A stretch of 64,000 nucleotides of DNA from Pseudogracilibacillus auburnensis (GCF_003201975.1 NZ_QJJQ01000001.1:124001-188000), one strand, 5' to 3'; counted from the stretch's first letter, positions 1 to 8,281 are shown. Translations and numbers: made by a program. The notes: generated by a model not told the origin, from the sequence alone.

Positions 1-2
1 AC

Positions 3-1001
3 GTACAGGATATTGCTAACGAAGTGGAAGATACATTCAGTATCTGCGTCATACCTGATACTCATTGTGCACAATATGCTGAACTACTCTTAAAAACAGT
101 TGTCAGAGAATCTGCTCCGATCGTCATTCATATGGGCGATATGGTAGAAGAAGCGAAAGAAGAAGAGTTTCAACGAATGAAAAAAAATATTCATCTCTTA
201 GACGACAAAAAATTACTAACAGTGGCAGGAAATCATGAAGCATTTCAAGGAAATTTGGATTTATATCAGCACTATTTCGGTTCACCGACATTCCACATGG
301 AAATGAATAATACATTAATTGTTGTATTAAATTCCGCTTTCGAACAAAGTATTAGTCAATCTGATTCGACACAATTTCATTATTTGAACGATGTACTTGC
401 TCAAACTACAGCAAAAAATATAGTCATTGCTACACATGTACCTACAAAAGATCACTATGGGACAGCTCATAGTCTCGTTGATGAAGATGCCAAAAAATTG
501 GAACAGATAGTAAGAGATTTTAAATACCAAAATCAACATGTACAAATAATGGTTCTTTTTGGTCATTTACACGTTTTACAAACATGGAAGGATGAAGCTC
601 AGACTCACTATATAATTACAGGAAATGGGGCAAAAAAGGGATATGTCTCTCATCAAAATGGAAATTTGTTAGGGTATGGTGTATTGAGCGTCACTCCTAA
701 TGGGATGAATTATCAGTTTAAACCACTACTAGCAAGTGTAGATATAAAAGTGGCACCGTTAAAAGTGAACAAACGAACAAGACATTTGTTACAAGTGTAC
801 GGTTATGTAAATGTTTTACAATCGAACTATTCAGTTGATTTAACAAACCTCGATTCCATTTATAAGAAATGGACATCGAGTGATCCAAACGTAATAACGA
901 TTAATGATCAAGGAGTTATTTTTGGAAAAGAACGTGGTACCGCACGAATTCAAGTTGAGGTGAACGGAAAAAAAGCTGACGTTATGATTGAAGTGGAATA
1001 A
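3..1001 (+). CDS. Metallophosphoesterase with C-terminal Ig-like domain (5' end outside window)
   Basis: This is a calcineurin-like metallophosphoesterase, probably hydrolysing a phosphoester with a di-metal centre; the substrate is not known. Counting from the GTG at 24, the metal-binding motifs are D12-x-H14, GD at 38-39, GNHE at 69-72, a later ATH, and GHLH near residue 180. The last 80 residues form a separate module ending in a segment typical of Big-2-type bacterial Ig-like domains (DQGV, GTARIQVEV). The frame is open to the first bases of the window (upstream codons read VQDIANE), and the GTG at 24 has no ribosome binding site, so the true start lies upstream and the gene is 5'-partial. 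The stop is only a few bases before the next gene, so the two are probably cotranscribed. Confidence 0.85.
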   Translation, partial: VQDIANEVEDTFSICVIPDTHCAQYAELLLKTVVRESAPIVIHMGDMVEEAKEEEFQRMKKNIHLLDDKKLLTVAGNHEAFQGNLDLYQHYFGSPTFHMEMNNTLIVVLNSAFEQSISQSDSTQFHYLNDVLAQTTAKNIVIATHVPTKDHYGTAHSLVDEDAKKLEQIVRDFKYQNQHVQIMVLFGHLHVLQTWKDEAQTHYIITGNGAKKGYVSHQNGNLLGYGVLSVTPNGMNYQFKPLLASVDIKVAPLKVNKRTRHLLQVYGYVNVLQSNYSVDLTNLDSIYKKWTSSDPNVITINDQGVIFGKERGTARIQVEVNGKKADVMIEVE

Positions 1002-1025
1002 TTTTTGCTGAAAAGAGTTGATTGT

Positions 1026-1895
1026 ATGGTATTTATGACAGGTGGGTTGATAAGGTTAACGGAGATGTTACCAGCCTTACCGCCATCTGAGAAAAAAATC
1101 GCTACCTATATATTGGAACACCCGCAAATTGTAGTAACATTAACTGCAAATGAACTTGGAAAACGAAGTGGAACGAGTGGAACTGCTGTTATTAGGCTAT
1201 GCAAATCATTAAACTTACAAGGCTTTCATGATTTAAAAATTAGAATTGCAGGAGATTTACAAAAAAATACCGTACAAGGCTTTCGTGATATTGAGCCAAA
1301 TGAATCCCCTGCAACGATTATTGAAAAAATGACGAATAATAGCATTCAAACGATCAGCGAAACAGCTGAGTTGCTCGGAATGGATGAATTAGAAAAAGCG
1401 GTACAATTACTCAAAAAGGCGCGTAAAATACATTTTATCGGTGTTGGTGCTTCAAGTATTATAGCCCAAGATGCGGAGCAAAAGTTTTTAAGAATAAATA
1501 AAACAGCTTATGCGTTCCAGGATATTCATATGGCGACGACGCTTATTGCGAATATGAATGAACATGATGTTGTTTTCGGAATTTCATTTTCTGGTCGATC
1601 CAAGGAGATCGCTCATATATTACAACTAGCTAAAAAAAGAAGGGCTAGCACAATCAGTTTAACAAAGTACGGAAAATGGCCAGTGACTGAACAAGCAGAT
1701 ATTAAACTTTATACGTCTGCAACAAAGGAGCCAAACTTTAGAAGTGGTGCAACCTCCTCTAGACTAGCTCAGCTACATGTGATTGATATTTTATTAATGA
1801 GTGTTGCATCAAAAGAATATGATGAGACCATCAAACATTTAGATGCTACGAAAGAAGCAATCGATCATTTACTGACTCTAACAGACAAAAAATAA
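1026..1895 (+). CDS. MurR/RpiR family transcriptional regulator
   Basis: This is a sugar-phosphate-responsive repressor or activator of the RpiR class. The N-terminal 80 residues form an HTH_6 domain (PSEKKIATYILEHP, then the helix around TSGTAVIRLCKSL). Residues from about 115 to 260 form a SIS domain (FIGVGASS, FGISFSGRSKE) that would bind a phosphosugar. The length of about 290 aa is usual. The start is uncertain: in-frame candidates are TTG 1005, ATG 1026 (weak AGAG 8 bases upstream), TTG 1047 and ATG 1065. Family members normally begin only a few residues before the PSEKK segment, so a later start is possible. The gene follows the phosphoesterase directly. No sugar gene adjoins it, so its target is unknown. 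Confidence 0.88.
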   Translation: MVFMTGGLIRLTEMLPALPPSEKKIATYILEHPQIVVTLTANELGKRSGTSGTAVIRLCKSLNLQGFHDLKIRIAGDLQKNTVQGFRDIEPNESPATIIEKMTNNSIQTISETAELLGMDELEKAVQLLKKARKIHFIGVGASSIIAQDAEQKFLRINKTAYAFQDIHMATTLIANMNEHDVVFGISFSGRSKEIAHILQLAKKRRASTISLTKYGKWPVTEQADIKLYTSATKEPNFRSGATSSRLAQLHVIDILLMSVASKEYDETIKHLDATKEAIDHLLTLTDKK

Positions 1896-1986
1896 ACAAT
1901 GAGAGCCAATTTCATCAATGTTCATTCTAAGGATAAATTCGAACATTATATATTGAAAAAAATAAATATTCGATTTTTATAACGAA

Positions 1987-2290
1987 CACCTAAGGCTTCC
2001 ACTCTAGTTAGTCGTCTCCTAGTCGGCTAAAAGCGGTCACGTCCTGATCCTTTAACTAAATGCTCGTCTCATCGCCTGACACTAGCACGTCCTGTGACTG
2101 CACATTTGTTCGTCCCATCGAAAACATTGGGACTGCGCTAAATGCTCGTCCCATCGAAAACATTGCGACCGTGATTACTCGTCAGCAATAAACATTGTGC
2201 GTCGCGGGAGGAAAAGCACAGGTAAAACTAGAAGGACTTTAGCTCAGGCGTTGGCTTAACTTAACGGCCGCCCGCTAAAAAGCGACCACC
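1987..2290. repeat. Dispersed GTCCC/GGGAC hairpin repeat, copy 1
   Basis: This fills most of the 570-base gap between the RpiR and GNAT genes. It is a chain of roughly 20-36 base units in which CGTCCCATCGAAAACATTG alternates with GGGACTGCGCTAAATGCT, so neighbouring units can fold as GTCCCA...TGGGAC hairpins; later units use GCGAC/GTCAGC instead. The same units recur at 8080-8160 (reverse), 40960-41110 and 45290-45510. The remainder of the gap (1896-1986 and 2291-2466) has no gene or clear signal apart from the GNAT ribosome binding site. Confidence 0.7.
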
Positions 2291-2466
2291 TAAAGGAGAA
2301 CTAATAACTAAATTTCGTTGTTTGGATTTTTAACTGAACTATTAAATGATGAATTTGATTCAATGAAGCATCGTTCAATAGTTTACTTGAACAATCTACT
2401 TTTGTAGATAGTCGTCTTAGATATAAGGAGATTTTATCTTAATTTTTTACAAAGGATGGTAAACGG

Positions 2467-3420
2467 ATGAAAATAATTCCATGGCAAGAAAACAGAATAA
2501 ATGACGTAGTCGAATTGTGGAATAAAGAAATTGGCGCAGACTTTCCGCTTCGAGTTGAATTATGTAAACAAAATAGTTTTGAAGATTCAAATATTTGTTT
2601 GAAAAGTTCTTGTATTGCCTTAAATGGTCAAGATGAAATCATTGGTTTTGTCATTGCGAAAAGATGGCAAGAAAACATCAACGTAAATATGGATGATACG
2701 AGAGGATGGATTCAAGCATTACTTGTTGCAAAGCCTTATCGTCAGCAAGGAATCGGTTCTACATTATTAGAACATGCTGAATCACAGCTAAAGGATATTG
2801 GTGTCAAGCAAATCTTACTTGGAAAAGATACATACCACTATTTCCCAGGTATTCCTAAACAATATGAAGATGTGGCTGAATGGTTTGAGACAAAAGGGTA
2901 CGAAAATTTCGGTACAGAGTATGATTTAATACGTCATTACGATCTTGAAGATGGTATGTCGGTTCCTAAAATGGCTGAGGTTGAATTTACTACTTTAAGT
3001 ATAAACGATAAAGAGGAATTTTTGACCTTTTTAAACAGATGCTTTCCTGGAAGATGGGAATATGAAGCAATACATTATTTTCAAAAAGGTGGTACAGGAA
3101 GGGAATTCGTTGTTCTAAAAAAGGGAAGGCGTATTATCGGCTTTTGCCGCATAAATGATGCTAAATCCCCTTTGATTGCACAGAATGTTTACTGGGCACC
3201 TTTAGTTGATGAAGAACTAGGGGGTGTTGGACCATTAGGAGTTGATGCCAAAGAACGTGGCCAAGGGTATGGCTTGGCAATAGTTGAAGCAGGTATTGCT
3301 TTTTTAAGACAGCGGGGTATTGAGCGAATTGTTATTGACTGGACAGGACTTGTCGATTTTTACAAACGTTTAGGATATGACATTTGGAAAGGATATCTCT
3401 CATATAAAAAAGAACTGTGA
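2467..3420 (+). CDS. GNAT family N-acetyltransferase with two GNAT domains
   Basis: This acetyl-CoA-dependent N-acetyltransferase has an unknown acceptor. The 317-residue protein is about twice the length of a single GNAT domain and shows two of them. The first covers about residues 1-150, with an acetyl-CoA pyrophosphate loop in RQQGIGSTLLEHAE. The second covers about 165-317, with ERGQGYGLAIVEAG and a typical C-terminal FYKRLGY. Either copy might be the catalytic one. The ribosome binding site AAAGGATGG lies 6 bases before the ATG. The gene is isolated: a repeat-filled gap lies upstream and a strong terminator follows the stop. Confidence 0.88.
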   Translation: MKIIPWQENRINDVVELWNKEIGADFPLRVELCKQNSFEDSNICLKSSCIALNGQDEIIGFVIAKRWQENINVNMDDTRGWIQALLVAKPYRQQGIGSTLLEHAESQLKDIGVKQILLGKDTYHYFPGIPKQYEDVAEWFETKGYENFGTEYDLIRHYDLEDGMSVPKMAEVEFTTLSINDKEEFLTFLNRCFPGRWEYEAIHYFQKGGTGREFVVLKKGRRIIGFCRINDAKSPLIAQNVYWAPLVDEELGGVGPLGVDAKERGQGYGLAIVEAGIAFLRQRGIERIVIDWTGLVDFYKRLGYDIWKGYLSYKKEL

Positions 3421-3427
3421 TTGTCTA

Positions 3428-3483
3428 TGAAACAAAAATCTCTACGATGGATTATTGGTAGGATTTTTGTTTCATTTTTTTAT
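3428..3483 (+). terminator. Rho-independent terminator after the GNAT gene
   Basis: TGAAACAAAAATC (3428-3440) pairs perfectly with GATTTTTGTTTCA (3462-3474). An inner CTAC/GTAG extension and a following run of T complete the structure. It starts a few bases after the GNAT stop. Confidence 0.85.
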
Positions 3484-3639
3484 AGAAGTTTATACTCACA
3501 GAATTTCCGTATCTTATTCAAACATTTCCACACTTTCTTTAGAATTTCCGCAATTAAAATGCCCATCATAATGACCTTGCTATCGAAAAGCAACATTGTT
3601 TATACGGATGGTGTTTTAACGAGAAGATAGAAAAAAGTC

Positions 3640-3935
3640 AGGAGTAAACAGATGAAACAAATGGGGCAATATGCTACGCAAGAATAGTATTTACGATAAA
3701 AGATGTTAATGTCTTAGAAAAGAAAATGAAGTTGATCATGTATTAGATTGCGATATCTCTGCCGAATGCTTTTATTTTTGGTAGGGATATATTTTTTGAT
3801 AATTTGTTAGTGGCGTAATGGAAAAATTGGCATGTAAACCAAATTATATATGAGATAGTGAGTCATTTTTATTTTTATTACATTTAGATACTACGTCCAG
3901 AAGATTCTCATCATAATAGGTTGTCTTCTAAAAGA
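3640..3935. other. Gene-free stretch with traces of decayed coding sequence
   Basis: A good ribosome binding site (TCAGGAG) precedes an ATG at 3652, but the frame stops after 11 codons (MKQMGQYATQE), and downstream fragments are broken by frequent stops. I read this as the remains of a lost gene. No family could be recognised. Confidence 0.3.
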
Positions 3936-3963
3936 TTGTTGTTATATGAGACATACTTATAAT
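3936..3963 (+). promoter_or_regulatory. Sigma-A promoter candidate
   Basis: A -35 box TTGTTG (3936-3941) and a perfect -10 box TATAAT (3958-3963) are separated by 16 bases, about 40 bases upstream of the 4003 gene, whose ribosome binding site is AGGAGG. Confidence 0.6.
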
Positions 3964-4002
3964 TATGGTAATATATGTATATAACTACTAGGAGGACATT
4001 AT

Positions 4003-4422
4003 ATGAGATTTTATATTGCAACTAGTTTTACAAATAGAGAAAATGTAAGAGTTCTTTCCGATAGATTAAAATTAGAAGGGTATATTCACACATATGATTG
4101 GACGCAAAACCAAAGAGCAAATTCTTTTGAAGAATTATCAACTATTGGCGAATTAGAAATAGAAGCTGTTAAAAATTCAGATTTACTTATCATTTTACTT
4201 CCAGCAGGAAAAGGAAGCCACATTGAATTAGGAATTGCACTGGGACTTGGAAAAAGGATTTATATTTACTCTCCAACAAATGAACTATATGATTTTGATA
4301 AAACAAGTACTTTTTATCATATAAAAAGTGTAAATAAATTTGTGGGAACTTTTGATACCTTTGCAGAAAACTTATTAGAACAAGAAAGCGAGCGTAAAAC
4401 CAGAGCAAATGAGACGTTCTAG
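4003..4422 (+). CDS. Nucleoside 2-deoxyribosyltransferase-like protein
   Basis: This small Rossmann-like protein (139 aa) has the overall pattern of the nucleoside 2-deoxyribosyltransferase superfamily. It has an N-terminal strand with a small-residue loop (FYIATSF). Its central segment, DLLIILLPAGKGSHIELGIA, matches the family region carrying the catalytic glutamate (here the E in HIELG). Such enzymes exchange or remove bases from deoxynucleosides, but many family members of this size are uncharacterised, so the activity is inferred. The ribosome binding site AGGAGG is 7 bases before the ATG, and a clear promoter sits upstream. It is monocistronic, with a terminator about 110 bases after the stop. 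Confidence 0.72.
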   Translation: MRFYIATSFTNRENVRVLSDRLKLEGYIHTYDWTQNQRANSFEELSTIGELEIEAVKNSDLLIILLPAGKGSHIELGIALGLGKRIYIYSPTNELYDFDKTSTFYHIKSVNKFVGTFDTFAENLLEQESERKTRANETF

Positions 4423-4534
4423 AAACTTTTCATATGATAACCCTCTATTTACCAGATTATAAAATACGATTAAACAGAAGCCACCGAACATTATTTGATA
4501 CGATCAGAAATGTAGATAGCTTATTTAATTATTG

Positions 4535-4568
4535 AAAATCTCCTTCAGATGTTGGATGGAGGTTTTTT
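4535..4568 (+). terminator. Rho-independent terminator
   Basis: AAAATCTCC (4535-4543) pairs with GGAGGTTTT (4558-4566), with one wobble pair, followed by T residues. It probably ends the 4003 transcript. Confidence 0.65.
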
Positions 4569-4590
4569 CGATTGGAAAAACAACTCATAG

Positions 4591-4749
4591 GAACAAAGCA
4601 TTATTGAAAAGTTTTCACAACTGACAGATAATGAAAGAAGTCAAATAGGAAAATAAAAATGGTGGTTATGTACAGAAGACGGAGCGCCTGAATTAAAATA
4701 TAATGTAGGATTTGAGTGTGTGTGTCTAACCAATTGTAAAACAAAATGA
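4591..4749 (+). pseudogene. Remnant of a coding sequence with an internal stop
   Basis: One frame reads 20 coding-like codons, a TAA near 4651, then about 31 more codons beginning KWWLCTEDGAPELKYNVGF. Nothing in it has a start or ribosome binding site. It looks like the end of a decayed gene; the family was not recognised. Confidence 0.3.
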
Positions 4750-4767
4750 TCATTTGGAGGAACTACG

Positions 4768-5385
4768 ATGGCAAGTATTTATGATATAAAGCCACAATTT
4801 CAGCAGTTATTACGTCCCATAGTGAATCGATTAGCAAAAACAGGTGTTACACCAAATCAAGTGACTGTAGCAGCAATGATGTTGTCGATCATGACTGGGT
4901 TCATATTAATGATATTTTACGAGCATTCATACATATTATTTTTAGTTCCAATTGTTATGTTTATTAGAATGGCATTAAATGCGATTGATGGGATGTTGGC
5001 AAAAGAACATCAAATGATGACAAAGCTTGGAAATATATTAAATGAAATAGGAGATGTTGTTTCAGACGCGATGTTACTTTTACCATTTGCATTCATAACC
5101 GGTTTTTATGCTCCGTTACTCGTTCTCATTGTCGTTTGTGCGATTATTAGTGAAATGGCTGGGGTGTTAGGGGTAGTTATTGGAGCGAGCAGAAGATATG
5201 ATGGACCGATGGGGAAAAGTGATCGTGCTTTTGTTTTTGGTCTGCTTGCCATATTCGGAGCGTTCAACTTGCTACCAACGTTATGGAACACGGTGGTTCT
5301 TAGTATCGTATTATTGCTGATCATCATAAATATTATGATCAGGATACGGCGAGCGTTAAAGGAGGTAGATGAGATTGGCGTTTGA
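4768..5385 (+). CDS. CDP-alcohol phosphatidyltransferase family protein, YnbA-like
   Basis: This is an integral membrane enzyme of the CDP-alcohol phosphotransferase family, which transfers a phospho-alcohol from a CDP-linked donor. The protein is 205 aa, with about six membrane segments. The family motif is DxxDGxxAR-x8-GxxxDxxxD. Here it lies at residues 71-96 but reads N71, D74, G75, A78, K79, G88, N92, D96: the first and third aspartates are asparagines and AR is AK. From memory, E. coli YnbA carries the same asparagines (RMALN, DGMLA, LGxILNExGD), so this is a subfamily trait rather than damage. It is the first of four tightly spaced lipid-type genes; its end overlaps the next gene. The ribosome binding site is GGAGG. 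Confidence 0.85.
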   Translation: MASIYDIKPQFQQLLRPIVNRLAKTGVTPNQVTVAAMMLSIMTGFILMIFYEHSYILFLVPIVMFIRMALNAIDGMLAKEHQMMTKLGNILNEIGDVVSDAMLLLPFAFITGFYAPLLVLIVVCAIISEMAGVLGVVIGASRRYDGPMGKSDRAFVFGLLAIFGAFNLLPTLWNTVVLSIVLLLIIINIMIRIRRALKEVDEIGV

Positions 5386-6322
5386 AGCAATATCGAGAGA
5401 AATTTTGATTGTTTTAATTGGTATTTTAGCGTTATTAATCGTTTCTAGTATTATTGCATTTTTGTTAACAAAGTTTAATAGGGAAAAAGATTTTTCAGAA
5501 GTAAATGCTAGAATTAAGTCGTGGTGGGTGATGGCAGCTGTTTTTACGATGGCAATTTTAATTAATCACAATGTATCTTTAATTTTTTTAGCGTTTTTAT
5601 GTTTTTTAGCCTTTAAAGAATATTTGTCCCTTATTCCGACGAATCGGGCACATCGAAAAATTCTTTTTTGGGCATATTTATCGATCCCAATCCAGTTTTT
5701 CTGGATTTATATCGGCTGGTATGGAATGTTTATTATTTTTATTCCCGTCTATATGTTTTTATTTTTGCCAATTCAGATGATTTTGATTGGAGAAAATAAA
5801 GGCTTTTTGCGAACGATGGGATCTGTTCATTGGGGATTAATGATTATGGTTTTTGGACTTAGCCATCTCGCATATTTACTCGTACTTCCTGGAATTACTG
5901 GTGAAAATGGGGCTACTGGAGCTGGTCTTATTTTATATATCGTGATTTTAACACAATGTAATGATGTTGCTCAGTTTATTTGGGGAAAATTGTTAGGAAA
6001 ACATAAAGTCATTCCACGGGTAAGTCCGAATAAGACGTGGGAAGGGTTAATTGGTGGGATCATTACGACGGTGGGCCTTGCGTTGCTGCTCGCACCACTA
6101 CTTACTCCATTAACGTTAAAAGGAACATTATTTACTGGTTTTCTTATCGGGCTTACTGGCTTTATTGGGGATGTAAATATTTCTTCGTTAAAAAGGGATC
6201 TAGGAATAAAAGATACAGGGCAGACTATTCCAGGTCACGGTGGGATTTTAGATCGTGTTGACAGTTTAACGTATACAGCACCACTATTCTTCCATTTTAT
6301 ACGCTATTTCTATTTCACATAA
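5375..6322 (+). CDS. Phosphatidate cytidylyltransferase-like membrane protein, YnbB-like
   Basis: This CdsA-superfamily membrane protein would make a CDP-activated lipid or alcohol from CTP and a phosphate ester. It has about eight hydrophobic segments. Its C-terminal signature (KVIPRVSPNKTWEG, GFIGDVNISSLKRDLGIKD, PGHGGILDRVDS) is the family's hallmark, with the conserved DR. GGAGG at 5361-5365 is only 3 bases from an ATG at 5369 but 9 bases from TTG 5375, so I prefer the TTG (MAFEAISREI). The reading frame overlaps the end of the YnbA-like gene, showing translational coupling. The pairing of donor-making (CdsA-like) and donor-using (CDP-alcohol transferase) enzymes mirrors E. coli ynbA-ynbB. 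Confidence 0.87.
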   Translation: MAFEAISREILIVLIGILALLIVSSIIAFLLTKFNREKDFSEVNARIKSWWVMAAVFTMAILINHNVSLIFLAFLCFLAFKEYLSLIPTNRAHRKILFWAYLSIPIQFFWIYIGWYGMFIIFIPVYMFLFLPIQMILIGENKGFLRTMGSVHWGLMIMVFGLSHLAYLLVLPGITGENGATGAGLILYIVILTQCNDVAQFIWGKLLGKHKVIPRVSPNKTWEGLIGGIITTVGLALLLAPLLTPLTLKGTLFTGFLIGLTGFIGDVNISSLKRDLGIKDTGQTIPGHGGILDRVDSLTYTAPLFFHFIRYFYFT

Positions 6323-6337
6323 AGGAGCTTATGATCG

Positions 6338-6976
6338 ATGATTTTAAGAGGCTTATTTTTCACTTTTATCATTCGACCCTTTATTTTAATTATTCTCGGA
6401 TTAAATGTTCGCAGGTTGGAAAATCTTCCGAAAAAAGGGCCGGCCATAATCGTTGCTAATCATAATAGTCATTTGGATACGCTCGTGTTAATGACGCTAT
6501 TTCGGGGAAAGCTGATCCATCAAGTACGCCCCATTGCTGCAGCGGATTATTTTTTGAAAAATAGGTTCATCGCATGGTTTGCCCTTCATATGATGAATAT
6601 TATCCCACTTGAAAGAAAGCCAAAGCAAAAGAAAGGGATATTTGATGGAATTTATCATGCGTTAGATAACAATCATATTGTTATTCTTTTTCCAGAAGGA
6701 TCACGTGGTGAACCAGAAAAAGTGGCACGACTTAAATCTGGCATTTATTATTTATTGAAGGAGCGTCCTGATGTCCCGGTTTTTCCGGTATTTATGCATG
6801 GACTTGGAAAGTCTTTGCCAAAAGGAGAGCGCACCTTCGTACCGTTTTTTTGCGATGTATTTGTCGGAGAGCCTTTTTTATGGGAAGACAATCGCAAGCA
6901 GTTTATGAAAACAGTTGAAGAAAAAATGAATAAACTAGCGGCGGAAGGGAGTTTTCCACAATGGGATTCGGATTGA
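6338..6976 (+). CDS. 1-acyl-glycerol-3-phosphate acyltransferase-like protein (PlsC family)
   Basis: This is a membrane-associated acyltransferase of the LPLAT/PlsC family. The catalytic H-x4-D is visible as NHNSHLD (H42, D47). The substrate-binding block FPEGSRGEPEKV follows around residue 115, and a hydrophobic N-terminal segment anchors the protein. The length of 212 aa is usual. AAAGGAG is placed correctly before the ATG, 15 bases after the YnbB-like gene. It could supply the phosphatidic-acid-like substrate for the preceding CdsA-like enzyme, but specificity cannot be read from sequence. Confidence 0.85.
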   Translation: MILRGLFFTFIIRPFILIILGLNVRRLENLPKKGPAIIVANHNSHLDTLVLMTLFRGKLIHQVRPIAAADYFLKNRFIAWFALHMMNIIPLERKPKQKKGIFDGIYHALDNNHIVILFPEGSRGEPEKVARLKSGIYYLLKERPDVPVFPVFMHGLGKSLPKGERTFVPFFCDVFVGEPFLWEDNRKQFMKTVEEKMNKLAAEGSFPQWDSD

Positions 6977-7521
6977 TGTTGCTCGCTTTCTTATGGGGAA
7001 TTGCGGAAGCGACTTTCTTCTTTATTATTCCAGATGTCATTTTAACGTTTATCGCTATCCACGGGTTTCGTGCAGGATTAGATGCGAGTTTGATCGCACT
7101 TGCTGGGGCACTTATTGGTGGAAGCATCATGTATATTTTTGCAGTGAAACGTTATGATCATGCATATCGTTTCGTTTGGCGTGTGCCAGCTATTCAAGAA
7201 AAAATGTTACATGACGTGCAAGTAAGTCTAAGGGAGAAAGGCTTAATTGCGATGGTGCTAGGTCCTATTCGCGGTATTCCCTATAAAGCATATGCGATCA
7301 TGGCTCCTGGGGCAAGTATTCGATTTATTCCTTTTTTTCTTGCAAGTATCCCTGCTCGTTTTATTCGGTTCTTTTTAACTAGTGTTGCTGCTTGGTATGC
7401 CGCAGAAGTTCTCTTTGGTTATGCACCTATGTGGGTGAAATATTTAGTGTGGGGCATTGTATGGGTTATTGTTTATGTGATTTATTTTACGATCCATCCG
7501 TGGAAAGGGGATAAGAAATAA
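6961..7521 (+). CDS. Small integral membrane protein, VTT/DedA-like
   Basis: This is a 186-aa protein with four to five membrane segments. The pattern (hydrophobic N-terminus, GALIGGSIMY, then GPIRGIPYKAYAIMAPG, and a C-terminal membrane pair) resembles the VTT/DedA (SNARE-associated) proteins, some of which flip lipids; this assignment is by pattern only. It starts inside the end of the acyltransferase gene (16-base overlap), so it is the fourth member of the lipid operon. GGAAGGGAG precedes the ATG. A lipid transport role would fit the operon but is inference. Confidence 0.65.
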   Translation: MGFGLMLLAFLWGIAEATFFFIIPDVILTFIAIHGFRAGLDASLIALAGALIGGSIMYIFAVKRYDHAYRFVWRVPAIQEKMLHDVQVSLREKGLIAMVLGPIRGIPYKAYAIMAPGASIRFIPFFLASIPARFIRFFLTSVAAWYAAEVLFGYAPMWVKYLVWGIVWVIVYVIYFTIHPWKGDKK

Positions 7522-7699
7522 AGACTAGGTAGAAGGTTCAAAGAGTAAAATGTTGATAAGCCAGAAGCGAATGCGTTGTTCTAGAATTCTCTGTACGTGT
7601 TAAAAGCAGTGACAATGACAGTGATGGAGAATCTCATTTATACCAAATTAAGATGCTCATGGTTTTAGATATAGACAGAAGTATTTAAGTGAATGACAG

Positions 7700-7816
7700 G
7701 AGGCTGGACATAACTAAAATGAACATATCGAAAGCGAAGTATATTTCCAGAGCGGGTTATATGCAGCTACCGTTGTTCGGGTTTTTCTTTGGTGAAATCA
7801 CTTTTGTCCCGACCTC
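7700..7816. repeat. GGCTGGGACATAAC/GTCCCAGCC-type repeat, internally deleted copy
   Basis: It begins GAGGCTGGACATAACTAAAA and ends CTTTTGTCCCGACCTC, so the ends are inverted. Inside, GCGAAGTATATTTCCAGAGCGG and the following 70 bases match the copy at 37729-37813 closely. It can be read as a 62-codon frame at 7689, but that frame is the repeat, not a gene. Bases 7522-7699 hold nothing recognisable. Confidence 0.75.
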
Positions 7817-7824
7817 TTTTAAGA

Positions 7825-8198
7825 GGTTGTTCAAAAGACCTGGTAAAAATGCCACTTCCTACTTCTTAAGTAGATAAGAGAGGATACATCCTTTCTTACT
7901 GCAAAAGCGCAACTTTAGTTCGCGCAAAAGGCTTGAAATGCCAAGTTTTCTAATTGGCTTGCTTTTTTAGCTACTCACCTATTAAAACGCATACGCTGCG
8001 TTCCTTGAAAAAGAAGACCATTTTTCTAGCATGTTAAAATATTTGCTCTAAGCTACGCAGCTTTGAACTGCAACGCACATGTTTATTGCCCCCGAGTAAT
8101 CGCAAGCACAAAGTTTTCGATAGGACGGGCATTTAGTGGAGGCCAGGAAGCTTGCGATCTTAGTCAACTTCGGTCTTTTTATCTTCCTTTTGAACACG
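7825..8198 (-). repeat. TTGTTCAAAA-ended composite repeat, copy 1 (reverse)
   Basis: This is an element of about 374 bases whose left end GGTTGTTCAAAAG and right end CCTTTTGAACACG are inverted copies. Read on the minus strand it contains, in order, the GTCCT/GTGCTTGC hairpin units, a GGAACGCAGCGTATG block, AAGCCAA, and a GTAAGAAAGGAT hairpin. The same order is seen at 40912-41284 and, shortened, at 27321-27513. It abuts the previous repeat and has no coding capacity. Confidence 0.8.
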
Positions 8199-8241
8199 TA
8201 CTTTATGTGATTTTCCAAAAATTTTAAGAAAAAAGAGTTTG

Positions 8242-8281
8242 AATTTCTCCATCTTTTTTAGCTAAGGGAGAAATTTTTTTT
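8242..8281 (+). terminator. Terminator-like hairpin
   Basis: AATTTCTCC (8242-8250) pairs with GGAGAAATT (8267-8275), followed by eight T. It lies at the end of the repeat region and insulates the NhaC gene from upstream transcription. Confidence 0.6.

Noticed and set aside
1987-2290. CRISPR-like look of repeated CGTCCCATCG units
   Set aside because: Spacing is irregular, the supposed spacers are themselves repeated, units alternate in complementary form, and no cas gene is near.
3421-3630. 69-codon frame after the GNAT gene
   Set aside because: It reads through a strong terminator hairpin and has no ribosome binding site.
7689-7877. 62-codon open frame
   Set aside because: Nearly all of it is repeat sequence also present at 37730; similarity of the translations reflects the DNA repeat.
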